Notes: a model not told the origin generated them from the sequence alone. A stretch of DNA of 24,472 nucleotides from JADFRG01 sp964590515 (GCA_964590515.1 CAZPZD010000037.1:1-24472); one strand, 5' to 3'; shown: positions 14,621 to 22,313, counted from the stretch's first letter. Made by a program: numbers and translations.

Positions 14621-15706
14621 ATGAACAATGCCCTCAGGTGGGCTAGCGGCAGGAAGAGCTGGTTGGCACCTCCGCTCGTTGTGGCGGTCGTTCTGCTGGC
14701 CGCCGTCTTCTCGGATCGCGCTGGATTCCGTCCCATCGATTGGGAGAACTACATGCTTGCCGCGGATAAGTTGCGCGCCGGAGAGTCTCCCTATCAAGGA
14801 GTGGAATTCTTTGCTCCGCCGTGGATCGCGATCTTGCTTATCCCGCTTAGCTTGCTGCCGATCGGGGTTTCGTCCGGAATCTGGCTGCTGATTTCCGCGG
14901 CCGCGGCGTTTTCGGCCACCCTACTGTGGACCCGGTTCGGGAGCTTCCCTGCAACACCTCGGTCCAGGGTCATCCTCTCCGCCCTGACGGCGTCCTCCCC
15001 ACTCGCGCTCTATGTCTACGTGACCGGCCAAATCACTGCCCTTGCCGAAGTGGCCTTGATCGGTCTCGCCGTGTTGGTCGCTTCGAGCGGAAGGCGCCAC
15101 ATCCTGATCCTGACCGGGCTTGCCGCGCTGCTGGTCACTGCCAAGCCCCACATTGTTGGCTTCCCGCTCGGGCTGATCTTGCTTGAAGCGATTCGATCCC
15201 GTCGATGGAAAGTGCCCAGCGTCTTTGGCGCCACGATCGCGATCGCTGCAGGGGTGTCCTGGTTGCTGCGTCCGGACTGGCCAGCCGAGTGGCTCCACGC
15301 GCTGCAGACCGCCGAGTTCCTGGGAGGGCCAGGGCTCGCTGCTCGCGGTTACTTTGGACTCCGAGAGGCAGGCGTTCCAGGGATCCTGCTCTGGCTGCCT
15401 GCCGGCTATTCTTTCTTCTACTGGATGAGGAAAGGCCTGACCCCGACCGCGCTCGCCCTGGCCATCACCAGTGGGCTGACCCTGCTGCCCTACGTCCGGG
15501 TTTATGACTATCTCGTCCTGTGGCCGGCCGCGATTACCGCGTCGGGGCTGTTACGCGCCAGAGGCCCGGGCATTCTCGCCACAGTTCCGCTCGCGGCGAT
15601 GTTGCTCCTCCCGTTGACCGACCTGGCGATGCTGCTTCCGCCCCTCATCCTAGGGATGCTGCTGGCACGGGTGACCCTCGGTTCGCGCCGCGCAGTGAGC
15701 GACTAG
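14621..15706 (+). CDS. GT87-like (DUF2029) membrane glycosyltransferase
   Basis: Polytopic membrane protein of 361 residues with about nine to ten hydrophobic segments. After the first membrane helix comes DWENYMLAADKLRAGESPYQG, the loop conserved in GT-C glycosyltransferases of the GT87/DUF2029 type: an Asp followed by a Gly-x-x-Pro-Tyr, residues about 40-60. It is followed by APPWIAILLIPLSLLP. Known members are polyprenyl-phosphate-mannose-dependent mannosyltransferases that act on the outer face of the membrane. The sugar and acceptor here are unknown. AAAGGA precedes the ATG by about 10 nt. A lipoprotein glutaminyl cyclase follows after 6 nt, so both are probably in one transcript and both act at the cell surface. 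Confidence 0.8.
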   Translation: MNNALRWASGRKSWLAPPLVVAVVLLAAVFSDRAGFRPIDWENYMLAADKLRAGESPYQGVEFFAPPWIAILLIPLSLLPIGVSSGIWLLISAAAAFSATLLWTRFGSFPATPRSRVILSALTASSPLALYVYVTGQITALAEVALIGLAVLVASSGRRHILILTGLAALLVTAKPHIVGFPLGLILLEAIRSRRWKVPSVFGATIAIAAGVSWLLRPDWPAEWLHALQTAEFLGGPGLAARGYFGLREAGVPGILLWLPAGYSFFYWMRKGLTPTALALAITSGLTLLPYVRVYDYLVLWPAAITASGLLRARGPGILATVPLAAMLLLPLTDLAMLLPPLILGMLLARVTLGSRRAVSD

Positions 15707-15712
15707 GGTCGC

Positions 15713-16555
15713 ATGGCTCAGAAGATCAGAACTGTGTCCCAATCACGGGCGCCTCTCCCACTTCTGCTCGGGCTATCAGGGTTGATGCTCGCAGGCTGCT
15801 CGCTGGTGCGTCCACCAGTCCAGCCGCCCTCCACTCCCACCCCCGGTGAGCCGCCGTACTACACCTACCGGGTGATCCAGACTTACCCCCATGACCCAAC
15901 GGCCTTCACCCAAGGCCTGGTGTTCCACCAGGGCTTCCTCTATGAAGGGACCGGTTTAGTCGGCGAGTCGACCCTGAGGAAAGTGGAGCTGGAAAGCGGG
16001 GCAGTCCTTCAGCATCTTCCCCTGGTCGCCGAACAATTCGGGGAAGGGATCGCGATCGACGGCGAGCGCATTCTCCAGCTCACGCTGAGCTCCGGGATCG
16101 GCTACGTATACGATCTGAGCAGCTTTCGCCAGTTGGCCACATTCAGCTACCCGGGCGAGGGTTGGGGCTTGACCCACGATGGCACGCGTTGGATCCTGAG
16201 CGACGGCACTGGCAGCCTGCGCTTCCTCGATCCGGAGTCTCTGGCGGAGATCGGTCAGCTTCAGGTTACCGATCGGGGTCAACTGGTCGGCGGGCTCAAC
16301 GAGCTGGAGTTTGTGGAGGGGGAAGTCTTTGCCAACCTGTGGCCGACCGATCGGGTGGCGCGCATCTCGCTCGATACGGGGCAGGTCGTGGGGTGGATCG
16401 ACTTCGTGGGCCTTTTGCCTTCAGCGGACCGCGGCCCCGGGGTTGACGTGCTCAATGGCATCGCTTATGACCCCGAGCGGGGGCGGCTGTTTGTTACCGG
16501 CAAACGCTGGCCGACCCTATTCGAGATCGAACTGGTCCTGGAGGAGGAAACCTAG
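15713..16555 (+). CDS. Glutaminyl-peptide cyclotransferase, lipoprotein form
   Basis: Cyclises N-terminal glutamine of peptides to pyroglutamate. The 280-residue protein has a lipoprotein signal with lipobox LAGC at 26-29, then a Pro-rich linker (about 32-46) and a five-bladed beta-propeller of the plant/bacterial QC type. Hallmarks are HDPTAFTQGLVF, LYEGTGLVGESTLRK, EGWGLTHDG, LNELEFVEGEVFANLWPTD, VLNGIAYDPE and FVTGKRWPTLFEIEL. Anchoring outside the membrane implies it modifies exported proteins, possibly protecting N-termini from aminopeptidases. The ATG is 6 nt after the GT87 stop. The animal-type, zinc-dependent QC fold is not indicated. Confidence 0.92.
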   Translation: MAQKIRTVSQSRAPLPLLLGLSGLMLAGCSLVRPPVQPPSTPTPGEPPYYTYRVIQTYPHDPTAFTQGLVFHQGFLYEGTGLVGESTLRKVELESGAVLQHLPLVAEQFGEGIAIDGERILQLTLSSGIGYVYDLSSFRQLATFSYPGEGWGLTHDGTRWILSDGTGSLRFLDPESLAEIGQLQVTDRGQLVGGLNELEFVEGEVFANLWPTDRVARISLDTGQVVGWIDFVGLLPSADRGPGVDVLNGIAYDPERGRLFVTGKRWPTLFEIELVLEEET

Positions 16556-16635
16556 CGGACCGGCGTAAAGTGCTGCCGGTTAGGCGATCGGGCAACATGT
16601 CGCCGATGTCCCGCATTGGTTGGATTCTGCCGGGC

Positions 16636-18000
16636 TTAGGGCAGGACTTCGATCTGCGCGATCGCAAACACCTGGCCTCGCCAGGAGAAGTGCAGAACGG
16701 TGACACCAGGCGGCCAGTTCACCGGCAGTTCGAGGGTGACCCAACCCTCGGCATCGAGTTGCCCGCTGGCATGCGAAGCTCGCTTGTCTCCGGGTGGATC
16801 GCCGAGGGTAGCGAAGAACTCACCCTGAACGGGTTGACCGTTGCCATCGGTCACCTGGAACCGAGCCCGCAGTGTGCCTCCCGATTGGACCTGCGGCGGG
16901 CCGCTGTAGCCAACGCTTTCATCGCCCACCATCACCGGCTGCCAGGGGTTCCAGTGCAGGACATCGACGATGCATTTTTCGGTCTCGACCCGCCCCGGCC
17001 CTTTCAGCCGCACGACGATTTCGTACGAATTGGGATGGTCAGGGCCGTGGATTTTGAGGCTCGTGACGGTGATTCCCACCCCGGGAAACGCGGCCGGGGC
17101 TCCGAACGGATCGGGGGCCGGCATCACATCGATCTCCTCGGCAAAAGGATCCGGGAAGAGGCCCAGCGGCCCGATTGCCGCGACGACCTGGTATGTGGCC
17201 GGCGCTCCGACCCCTGCGGTCTTCACGAAATTGATGATGCCGACCTCATCATGGAATATCACCAGCAGGTCGGGATCGCAATCAAAGTTCCAATCGTCGC
17301 TGCTGCCCGGCGGGATTCGGTAGTCCTCGATTTCACCCTCCTCGAAGAGCCCCGTCCCGTTCCAATCGGCGGCCTCCACTGGCTTGCTGGTCAAGGTGGC
17401 CCGGAACCAGAGATCGGGTCCTGGCCCCAGCGAGGGAAACTCGGTGGCGATCTCCTGGCGCTCCCCCGGAATGAGCGACAGCTTCCGGTTCACCACCGCC
17501 CACTCCTGGATGGTTCCGCCCGCTCCTTGGAAGGCCTTCCATTGGCCGTCGCGGTTTACATCGGCGAGCAGATTGAAATAGACCACCCGCGCTTCGCTCG
17601 CCTCGACCAGCACGGCCTGGAAGGTAACAAGCACCCTCCCCGGCGTGACCAGGAGCTGAATCAGCCCATCGTCGACCTCGTCCTGATCGACAACCTTCGC
17701 ATCGATCTCGGTGGTCGGTGGAAAGGCGAGCTGCCCCAGCCAGAACGCCCCCGGTACCGCCCGTGCTCCATCGGTCGCAAGCAGGGAAGGAAAGCTCGGA
17801 TCGGGTGCATCGCCAAAGTCGAGGCCGGTCGTCCCCGGCTCTTCCGGGGTCGGCCCGACCGGTGGGATATCGGGCGTCGCGGCCGGCGGTGTTGGGGTCT
17901 CGGTTACCGGAATCAATTCACCGAGGCCTTCAAGCTCCGAACAGCTCGAGAGCGAGATGGCAGCAGCTAGCAGCAAGAGCCGGACAGGATTTCCCTTCAT
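16636..18000 (-). CDS. Lipoprotein with GEVED-type domain
   Basis: Surface protein of 454 residues; function unknown. The ATG at 17998-18000 is chosen because a lipoprotein signal follows at once, with lipobox LSSC and Cys20; the longer frame to 18087 has no such signal. A Pro/Thr-rich linker spans about 30-58. The segment DFGDAPDPSFPSLLATDGAR, then a DGARA...LG pattern, DVNRDGQWKAF and GEIEDYRI, matches the GEVED arrangement of large secreted proteins, here as a single copy (about 60-240). The remainder contains a beta-rich region and an Ig-like C-terminal stretch (about 375-454). It is monocistronic and converges on the cyclase gene; its 5' side shares 160 bp with the response regulator. 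A binding or structural role is likely. Confidence 0.82.
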   Translation of the reverse strand: MKGNPVRLLLLAAAISLSSCSELEGLGELIPVTETPTPPAATPDIPPVGPTPEEPGTTGLDFGDAPDPSFPSLLATDGARAVPGAFWLGQLAFPPTTEIDAKVVDQDEVDDGLIQLLVTPGRVLVTFQAVLVEASEARVVYFNLLADVNRDGQWKAFQGAGGTIQEWAVVNRKLSLIPGERQEIATEFPSLGPGPDLWFRATLTSKPVEAADWNGTGLFEEGEIEDYRIPPGSSDDWNFDCDPDLLVIFHDEVGIINFVKTAGVGAPATYQVVAAIGPLGLFPDPFAEEIDVMPAPDPFGAPAAFPGVGITVTSLKIHGPDHPNSYEIVVRLKGPGRVETEKCIVDVLHWNPWQPVMVGDESVGYSGPPQVQSGGTLRARFQVTDGNGQPVQGEFFATLGDPPGDKRASHASGQLDAEGWVTLELPVNWPPGVTVLHFSWRGQVFAIAQIEVLP

Positions 18001-18106
18001 GGTCGACCCCCCACCCACTTGAGCGCCGACTTGAACTGGCGCCGGGCTGGCCGTCATTCTAGGACGGAAACCGAATCGGCGCCGCAACCGAGCCGCGAGG
18101 CGGGGG

Positions 18107-18140
18107 TTCTCATTGCTTTCTTAGAGCCCAATGATAAGAA
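18107..18140 (+). promoter_or_regulatory. Candidate operator upstream of the OmpR-family regulator
   Basis: TTCTCA at 18107-18112 and TTCTTA at 18118-18123 are spaced 11 bp start to start, the usual geometry of OmpR/PhoB-type direct repeats. A reverse copy, TAAGAA, is at 18135-18140. The elements end about 20 bp before the start codon. The same TTCTTA core recurs at 11-bp phasing before the small acidic protein gene (20270-20297), which suggests autoregulation by the adjacent response regulator. Binding is inference. Confidence 0.45.
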
Positions 18141-18160
18141 TCAGGCAGTGGAGCGTCGCA

Positions 18161-18835
18161 ATGCGGGTTCTGATTGTTGAGGATGAGCCGGGCATCGCCG
18201 GCTTCCTGCGCCAGGGACTGACCGAGGCCGGCTACGCAGTGGACCTGGCCCGCGACGGCCGCGAGGGCCTGGACTTCGCCCTGGCCGCCGCCTACGACGT
18301 GCTGGTCCTGGACATCATGCTTCCGGGTATGGACGGATTGGCCATGCTGCGCGAAGTGCGCAGCCGCGGTCAGCGCACTCCCACCCTGCTGCTCACCGCC
18401 CGCGACACGGTCGACAACCGGGTAGAAGGCCTGGACGCCGGGGCCGATGATTACCTGGTCAAGCCCTTCGCCTTCCCCGAATTGCTGGCGCGGGTCCGGG
18501 CGCTGCTGCGCCGCCCGCCGCTGCAGGCGGGAACGGTGCTTGAAGTGGCCGATCTCGAAATGGACACCGCCCGGCACGAAGTGCGCCGCGGCGAACGATT
18601 GCTTCCACTCAGCGCGCGCGAGTACGGAGTCCTGGAGTACCTGATGCGCCACCCCAACCAGGTGCTCACCCGCACTCAGATCGGCGAGCATGTCTGGAAC
18701 TTCGATTTCTACAACGAGTCGAATGTCGTGGACGTGTACATCGGCTACCTGCGGCGAAAGATCGATCAGGGAAGCGAAGTCCAACTGATCCATACCGTGC
18801 GCGGGGTGGGCTACCGCCTCAGCGAGGAGGGCTGA
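18161..18835 (+). CDS. OmpR-family response regulator
   Basis: Two-component DNA-binding regulator of 224 residues. The receiver is complete: acidic Glu7/Asp8, phosphoacceptor Asp51 (LVLDIMLPGMDG), Thr79 (LLLTAR) and Lys101 (DYLVKPF). The winged-helix domain spans about 128-222, with LTRTQIGEHVW, the recognition-helix region NVVDVYIGYLRRKID and TVRGVGYRL. The ATG at 18161 is chosen because GTGGAGCG sits 7 nt upstream and MRVLIVEDE is the standard N-terminus; an ATG at 18131 adds ten unusual residues. The kinase gene follows after 7 nt. Its likely targets are its own promoter and the small acidic protein gene. Confidence 0.96.
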   Translation: MRVLIVEDEPGIAGFLRQGLTEAGYAVDLARDGREGLDFALAAAYDVLVLDIMLPGMDGLAMLREVRSRGQRTPTLLLTARDTVDNRVEGLDAGADDYLVKPFAFPELLARVRALLRRPPLQAGTVLEVADLEMDTARHEVRRGERLLPLSAREYGVLEYLMRHPNQVLTRTQIGEHVWNFDFYNESNVVDVYIGYLRRKIDQGSEVQLIHTVRGVGYRLSEEG

Positions 18836-18842
18836 GCCTTAC

Positions 18843-20276
18843 GTGTTGACTCAGTTGCGGCCCGCTCAGCTCCCGCTCCGTCTGCGCCTCACCCTCTGGT
18901 ATCTGCTCTCCCTGGGGCTCATCTTGCTGCTCTTCGGCCTGCTGTTGTATTGGCAGGTACAGCATAGCCTGCTTGCCCAGGTAGACAGCGCCCTGCAGCT
19001 TGCCGCGGCCCAGGCCTCGGCCACCGTGGGAATCCAGGAGGGTGAGTTGGTCTTTCAGGCTACCGCCTCTTCGCCCGCCCTCGCCCGGCTCAGCGAAGAC
19101 ACGGCCATCCATCTGATAGCGGATGATGGAGTCGTGTGGGACAGCCTCGGCCGCACTGCCGAAGCACCCGTCCTGACCCCGGCCTCCGGGTATCAGACCT
19201 ATTTCGACGGCGACGACACCTGGCGGGTGTACGGCGAACGGGTTGACCTCCCCGGCGCCACAGCCGGCGGCTGGCTGCAGGTCACTCAGACCCTGGAGTC
19301 GGTGGAGCAGACTCTGCTGCTGCTTCGGCTTCAGTTGCTGTGGGGCGTGCCGCTCGCGCTGCTGCTGGCGGGATCCGGCGGCTACTTTCTGGCTTCGCGG
19401 GCTCTGCGCCCAATCGACCGGATCACTCGCACCGCGCAGGCCATTAATTCCAGCGACCTGTCAACTCGCATTGGTCACACCGGCCCGGCTGATGAACTGG
19501 GACGGCTGGCAGCGACCTTCGACGAGATGCTCGACCGGCTGCAGTCCGCCTTCGACCGGGAGCGCCGCTTCACGGCCGACGCAGCCCATGAGCTGCGCAC
19601 GCCGTTGACCGCCCTCAAAGGCCGCATCGGGGTCACACTGAGCCAGCCGCGCCAGGTGGGCGACTACGGCGAATCACTGCAGGAGATGGAGCGGCAGGTC
19701 GATCGACTGATCCGGCTGAGCAGCGACTTGCTCTTCATCGCCCGGCTCGATCAGGGCCAAGTGACGCGCCGGCAGGACCCGATCGCGCTCGATGATCTGC
19801 TACCGGCAGTCGTCGACCAACTCCGGCCATTGGCGGAGGCTAAGTCCATCTCGCTCACCGAGCCCAACGCCAACGACCTCTCGGTTCGGGGCGACATGGA
19901 TCTCTTGATCCGCTTGTTCCTGAATCTGGTAGACAACGCGATCAAGTTCACCCCGCCCGGCGGTCGGGTGTCGGTCGGCGCCGAGCGATTGGGTCCGCAG
20001 GCCGTGATCGCCATCCACGATACCGGTCCTGGGATACCGGTCGATCAGCGAGTCCATCTGTTCGAGCGTTTCTACCGGGCCGGCAGCGACCGCTCCCGCA
20101 CCGACGGTCAGGGAGGCGCAGGACTCGGTTTGGCCATCGCCCACGAGATCGCCCGCGCTCACGGCGGCACCCTAACCGTGGAAAGCACGTTGGGCGAGGG
20201 AACCGCGGTTTTGGTGACCCTGCCGCTCTCCCCTCCGCTAGACGGCGTGCCGACGGCCGACCCGACCGGTTCTTAG
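18843..20276 (+). CDS. Sensor histidine kinase (HAMP, HisKA, HATPase)
   Basis: Membrane kinase partner of the preceding regulator, 477 residues, from GTG at 18843-18845. A transmembrane segment lies at about 18-38, an extracytoplasmic sensor region at about 40-155, and a second membrane segment at about 160-182. HAMP follows (ALRPIDRITRTAQAI onward). The H-box FTADAAHELRTPLTALKG has the phosphorylated His at about 249. The ATP-binding domain has NLVDNAIKFTPPGG, DTGPGIP, FERFYRA and GGAGLGLAIAHEIA. All catalytic boxes are present. The sensor region of about 115 residues has no domain I recognise; it is moderately acidic and lacks Cys. The stop codon lies inside the repeat element at 20270-20302. 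Confidence 0.96.
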   Translation: MLTQLRPAQLPLRLRLTLWYLLSLGLILLLFGLLLYWQVQHSLLAQVDSALQLAAAQASATVGIQEGELVFQATASSPALARLSEDTAIHLIADDGVVWDSLGRTAEAPVLTPASGYQTYFDGDDTWRVYGERVDLPGATAGGWLQVTQTLESVEQTLLLLRLQLLWGVPLALLLAGSGGYFLASRALRPIDRITRTAQAINSSDLSTRIGHTGPADELGRLAATFDEMLDRLQSAFDRERRFTADAAHELRTPLTALKGRIGVTLSQPRQVGDYGESLQEMERQVDRLIRLSSDLLFIARLDQGQVTRRQDPIALDDLLPAVVDQLRPLAEAKSISLTEPNANDLSVRGDMDLLIRLFLNLVDNAIKFTPPGGRVSVGAERLGPQAVIAIHDTGPGIPVDQRVHLFERFYRAGSDRSRTDGQGGAGLGLAIAHEIARAHGGTLTVESTLGEGTAVLVTLPLSPPLDGVPTADPTGS

Positions 20277-20302
20277 TCTCATTTCACCCGTTTCTTACTC
20301 TC
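20270..20302 (+). promoter_or_regulatory. Triple 11-bp repeat, candidate operator of the small acidic protein gene
   Basis: TTCTTA occurs at 20270-20275 and again at 20292-20297, 22 bp apart, with a weaker ATTTCA copy exactly midway at 20281-20286. Three half-sites at 11-bp phasing put them on one face of the DNA, as for OmpR/PhoB-family activators. The first copy contains the kinase stop codon. A TACCCT at 20309-20314 could serve as a -10 element. The same core occurs before the response regulator gene. Function is inference. Confidence 0.5.
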
Positions 20303-20347
20303 CAGCCGTACCCTCAGGTCACTCAATTCGAAACGGAGGCAAGCAAC

Positions 20348-20584
20348 ATGAAACTGAACAAGCGTTGGATGGTGGTGCTAGTCGTGAGCGGGCTCTTGAT
20401 CAGCGCGCTGGTGGCAGCATTTGCTTTCACCGGTTCGCGTACCCCGGTGGCCGCCGCCGCAGGTTCGGCCCAAACCACCGAGACCTGTGTGGATGATGAT
20501 GCGACTGGCGAGCACGAGAGCCAGGCAGGCGAGGTGGGCGAAACCGAGGATGCGGACTGCCCTGGAGATGTCGAGGACGATTGA
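20348..20584 (+). CDS. Small acidic membrane-anchored or secreted protein, unknown function
   Basis: A 78-residue protein I do not recognise. The N-terminus KLNKRW is followed by one hydrophobic segment at about 8-28, which may act as a signal peptide (a site after the Ala run near 34-41 is possible) or as a membrane anchor. After residue 31 there is no Lys or Arg. Of the last 38 residues 15 are Asp or Glu, with one His (56) and two Cys (47 and 71). This could form a metal-binding or disulfide-closed tail outside the membrane. GGAGG precedes the ATG by about 9 nt. It follows the kinase gene by 71 bp that contain the 11-bp repeats, and a strong terminator closes it. It is probably an output, or a feedback ligand, of the two-component system. 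Confidence 0.78.
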   Translation: MKLNKRWMVVLVVSGLLISALVAAFAFTGSRTPVAAAAGSAQTTETCVDDDATGEHESQAGEVGETEDADCPGDVEDD

Positions 20585-20616
20585 AGTAGGACTTCCGACA
20601 ATCCCAGCCGCCAAGG

Positions 20617-20643
20617 AAGGGGTGCCGAATGGCACCCCTTTTC
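20617..20643 (+). terminator. Intrinsic terminator after the small acidic protein gene
   Basis: A perfect 10-bp stem (AAGGGGTGCC at 20617-20626 with its complement at 20631-20640) around a GAAT loop is followed by a short T run ending at 20642. It starts 32 nt after the stop codon and should separate the two-component/small-protein unit from the lipoprotein gene downstream. Confidence 0.88.
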
Positions 20644-20750
20644 GGTTGGTGCTCGCCTGCAATTCTAAGAACCGAGCATATGCCATACTCATCGTTCTCA
20701 TAAGCCCGGCCGCTAGTGTGTCCATTATCCAACCAAAAGGAGCGTGCACC

Positions 20751-22046
20751 ATGATGAAGAAAGCAATCGGTCTCTCGGGAATTCTGTTTGGACTCCTGAC
20801 TGGCTGTTCGGCGCGGGGTCCCAGCCTCGCCGACCTGCCGACCGCGCCGGAGAGCCAACGGGTGGATCTGGCTGAGCCGACCTTCTCCGATCCGACGGCG
20901 GTCACCAATCCGCTCTTCCCGATTGGGGAGCTCCAGCGGGTGATCCTGCTCGGCACCGTGGATGGACTCCCGTTCCGGTCCGAGACCACCTTGCTCGCCG
21001 AAACCAAGCCCATCGAGTGGAACGGCCAGACCGTCAAGACCTTGGTCTCGCAGTACGCAGCCTTCTCGGACGGACGCATCCACGAGGTCGCGCTCGACTG
21101 GTATGCGCAGGCCGACGACGGATCGGTCTGGTACCTCGGCGAGGACGTTTTCAACTATGAAGCCGGGGTGGTCGCCGATACCGGTGGCACCTGGCTGGCC
21201 GGCCAAGAGGGCCCAGCCGCCATGATCATGCCGGGAAATCCCCAGGCCGGCGATGTGTATCGGCCGGAGAATGCCCCCGGGGTGGTCTTCGAGGAGGTCA
21301 CCGTCAAATCGATCGGCCAGACCGTCCACGGTCCGCTGGGCCCAATCGATGGCGCGATCGTCACGCAGGAGCTGCACATGGACGGGACCACCGAGGGCAA
21401 GATCTTTGCACCGGGCTACGGCGAATTCCTGACCGGCGCGGGAGGCGACCTGGAAGCCGCCGCGTTGGCGGTCCCGTTCAACGCGCTGGGCGGACCAGTG
21501 CCGGAAGACCTGGTGTCACTCTCGTCCGCGGTCCGCCAGATCCTGGAAGCCTCTCAGGTCAACGACTGGAGCAGCGCCTCGGCCAGCCTGGATGCGGTCT
21601 TGGCTGCCTGGGACTTCTATCGGACCGGCAATCTGCCCAGGCTGCTGGAGGCCCAGATGAGCTCAGCGCTCGTCGAATTGGTGGCGGCGGTCGATGCGCA
21701 GCAACCGCCCGAAACCGGCCAGGCGGCCATCGCTGTAGCGATGGCTGCCTTGGATTTCGAGTTGCGCCACCGGCCGGTGTCCGAGATCGATCTCGCTCTG
21801 TTCGACCTGTGGGCCGCTCGAGTGGGCCTCGACGCCGCGGCCGGCGATCCGGCTAATGTGGCCGGCGACGTCGCCACCCTGGAGTGGATCCGGGACCGCT
21901 TCGTCCACGCCCTCGCCTCTGCCGACGCCGAAAGCATCAATGCTTTGCTCGGCGACCTGCGGACCGCCGCCGACGGCGAGGATCTCCGAGCCGCGGCCGA
22001 CAGCGCAGGTCAGCTGCGCGATCTGGTCAGTGGACTGATGGGGTGA
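20751..22046 (+). CDS. Two-domain lipoprotein of unknown function
   Basis: Lipoprotein of 431 residues. The ATG at 20751 has AAAAGGAG 8-9 nt upstream and is followed by a lipoprotein signal with lipobox LTGC and Cys19. A longer frame to 20421 crosses the terminator and is rejected. The first half (about 40-235) matches a recurring, unnamed secreted domain in actinobacterial and Chloroflexota proteins: FSDPTAVTNPLFP, then DWYAQADDGSVWYLGEDVFNYE, GTWLAGQEGPAAMIMPGNP and KIFAPGYGEF. The second half (about 245-431) is Ala/Leu/Asp-rich and predicted by eye to be wholly helical, as several antiparallel helices. No catalytic motif is evident. The terminator before it implies its own promoter in 20644-20750, where a TTCTAAGAA palindrome (20663-20671) and a TTCTCA (20695-20700) echo the two-component repeats. 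Confidence 0.85.
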   Translation: MMKKAIGLSGILFGLLTGCSARGPSLADLPTAPESQRVDLAEPTFSDPTAVTNPLFPIGELQRVILLGTVDGLPFRSETTLLAETKPIEWNGQTVKTLVSQYAAFSDGRIHEVALDWYAQADDGSVWYLGEDVFNYEAGVVADTGGTWLAGQEGPAAMIMPGNPQAGDVYRPENAPGVVFEEVTVKSIGQTVHGPLGPIDGAIVTQELHMDGTTEGKIFAPGYGEFLTGAGGDLEAAALAVPFNALGGPVPEDLVSLSSAVRQILEASQVNDWSSASASLDAVLAAWDFYRTGNLPRLLEAQMSSALVELVAAVDAQQPPETGQAAIAVAMAALDFELRHRPVSEIDLALFDLWAARVGLDAAAGDPANVAGDVATLEWIRDRFVHALASADAESINALLGDLRTAADGEDLRAAADSAGQLRDLVSGLMG

Positions 22047-22060
22047 GCTTCACGGCCGGC

Positions 22061-22270
22061 CTAGTGCTCGTGCGGCAAATTCAGCGCGTGGTACATCTCT
22101 TCGGCTGATTGGTATGTGCGGTCCGGAAGAGTCTGGCCGACCCACTCCCGCGTGTCCTCAGGGACGTGGCTGAGATTCCCGCAGCTAGCCATGAAGTCGT
22201 TCTTGTTGATGGGGTACCTGACGTGATCCGCAATGTGCATCTTGAGTTCCATCTGACCTTTCTCATCCAT
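22061..22270 (-). CDS. Small DUF2795-like protein
   Basis: A 69-residue protein. The start at 22268-22270 has AGGAGG 7 nt upstream; longer reading to 22375 is rejected. The pattern HIADHVRYPINKNDF..., followed by LPDRTYQSAEEMYHALN, is that of DUF2795, a small domain of unknown function in which a V-x-Y-P-x-x-K motif precedes an L-P-D-x-x-Y end. It has one Cys in ASCGNLSHVPEDT. It converges with the lipoprotein gene (14-bp gap). A 7-bp hairpin lies 25 nt upstream of its start. Confidence 0.8.
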   Translation of the reverse strand: MDEKGQMELKMHIADHVRYPINKNDFMASCGNLSHVPEDTREWVGQTLPDRTYQSAEEMYHALNLPHEH

Positions 22271-22294
22271 GCCATTCCTCCTCTGGTTTGATGA

Positions 22295-22313
22295 GGAGCG
22301 CCAGCTGCGCTCC
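22295..22313 (-). repeat. Perfect inverted repeat in the DUF2795 leader
   Basis: GGAGCGC at 22295-22301 pairs with GCGCTCC at 22307-22313 around a 5-nt loop. No T run follows on either strand, so it is not an intrinsic terminator. It could be an operator or a leader hairpin. The rest of the 177-bp gap (22271-22447) holds no other feature I can support. Confidence 0.35.

Noticed and set aside
16559..16580. Possible terminator hairpin (ACCGGC/GCCGGT) after the glutaminyl cyclase gene
   Set aside because: The stem is only 6 bp, the loop is 10 nt, and no T run follows.
16570..17970. Long plus-strand open frame (466 codons) opposite the GEVED lipoprotein gene
   Set aside because: Its product is Arg/Gly/His-rich with no domain or export signal, while the minus strand carries a lipobox and GEVED motifs. 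It is an antisense shadow caused by high GC content.
20427..21377. 316-codon minus-strand frame across the terminator and the lipoprotein gene
   Set aside because: It crosses an intrinsic terminator and two genes with clear ribosome sites and signal sequences on the other strand.
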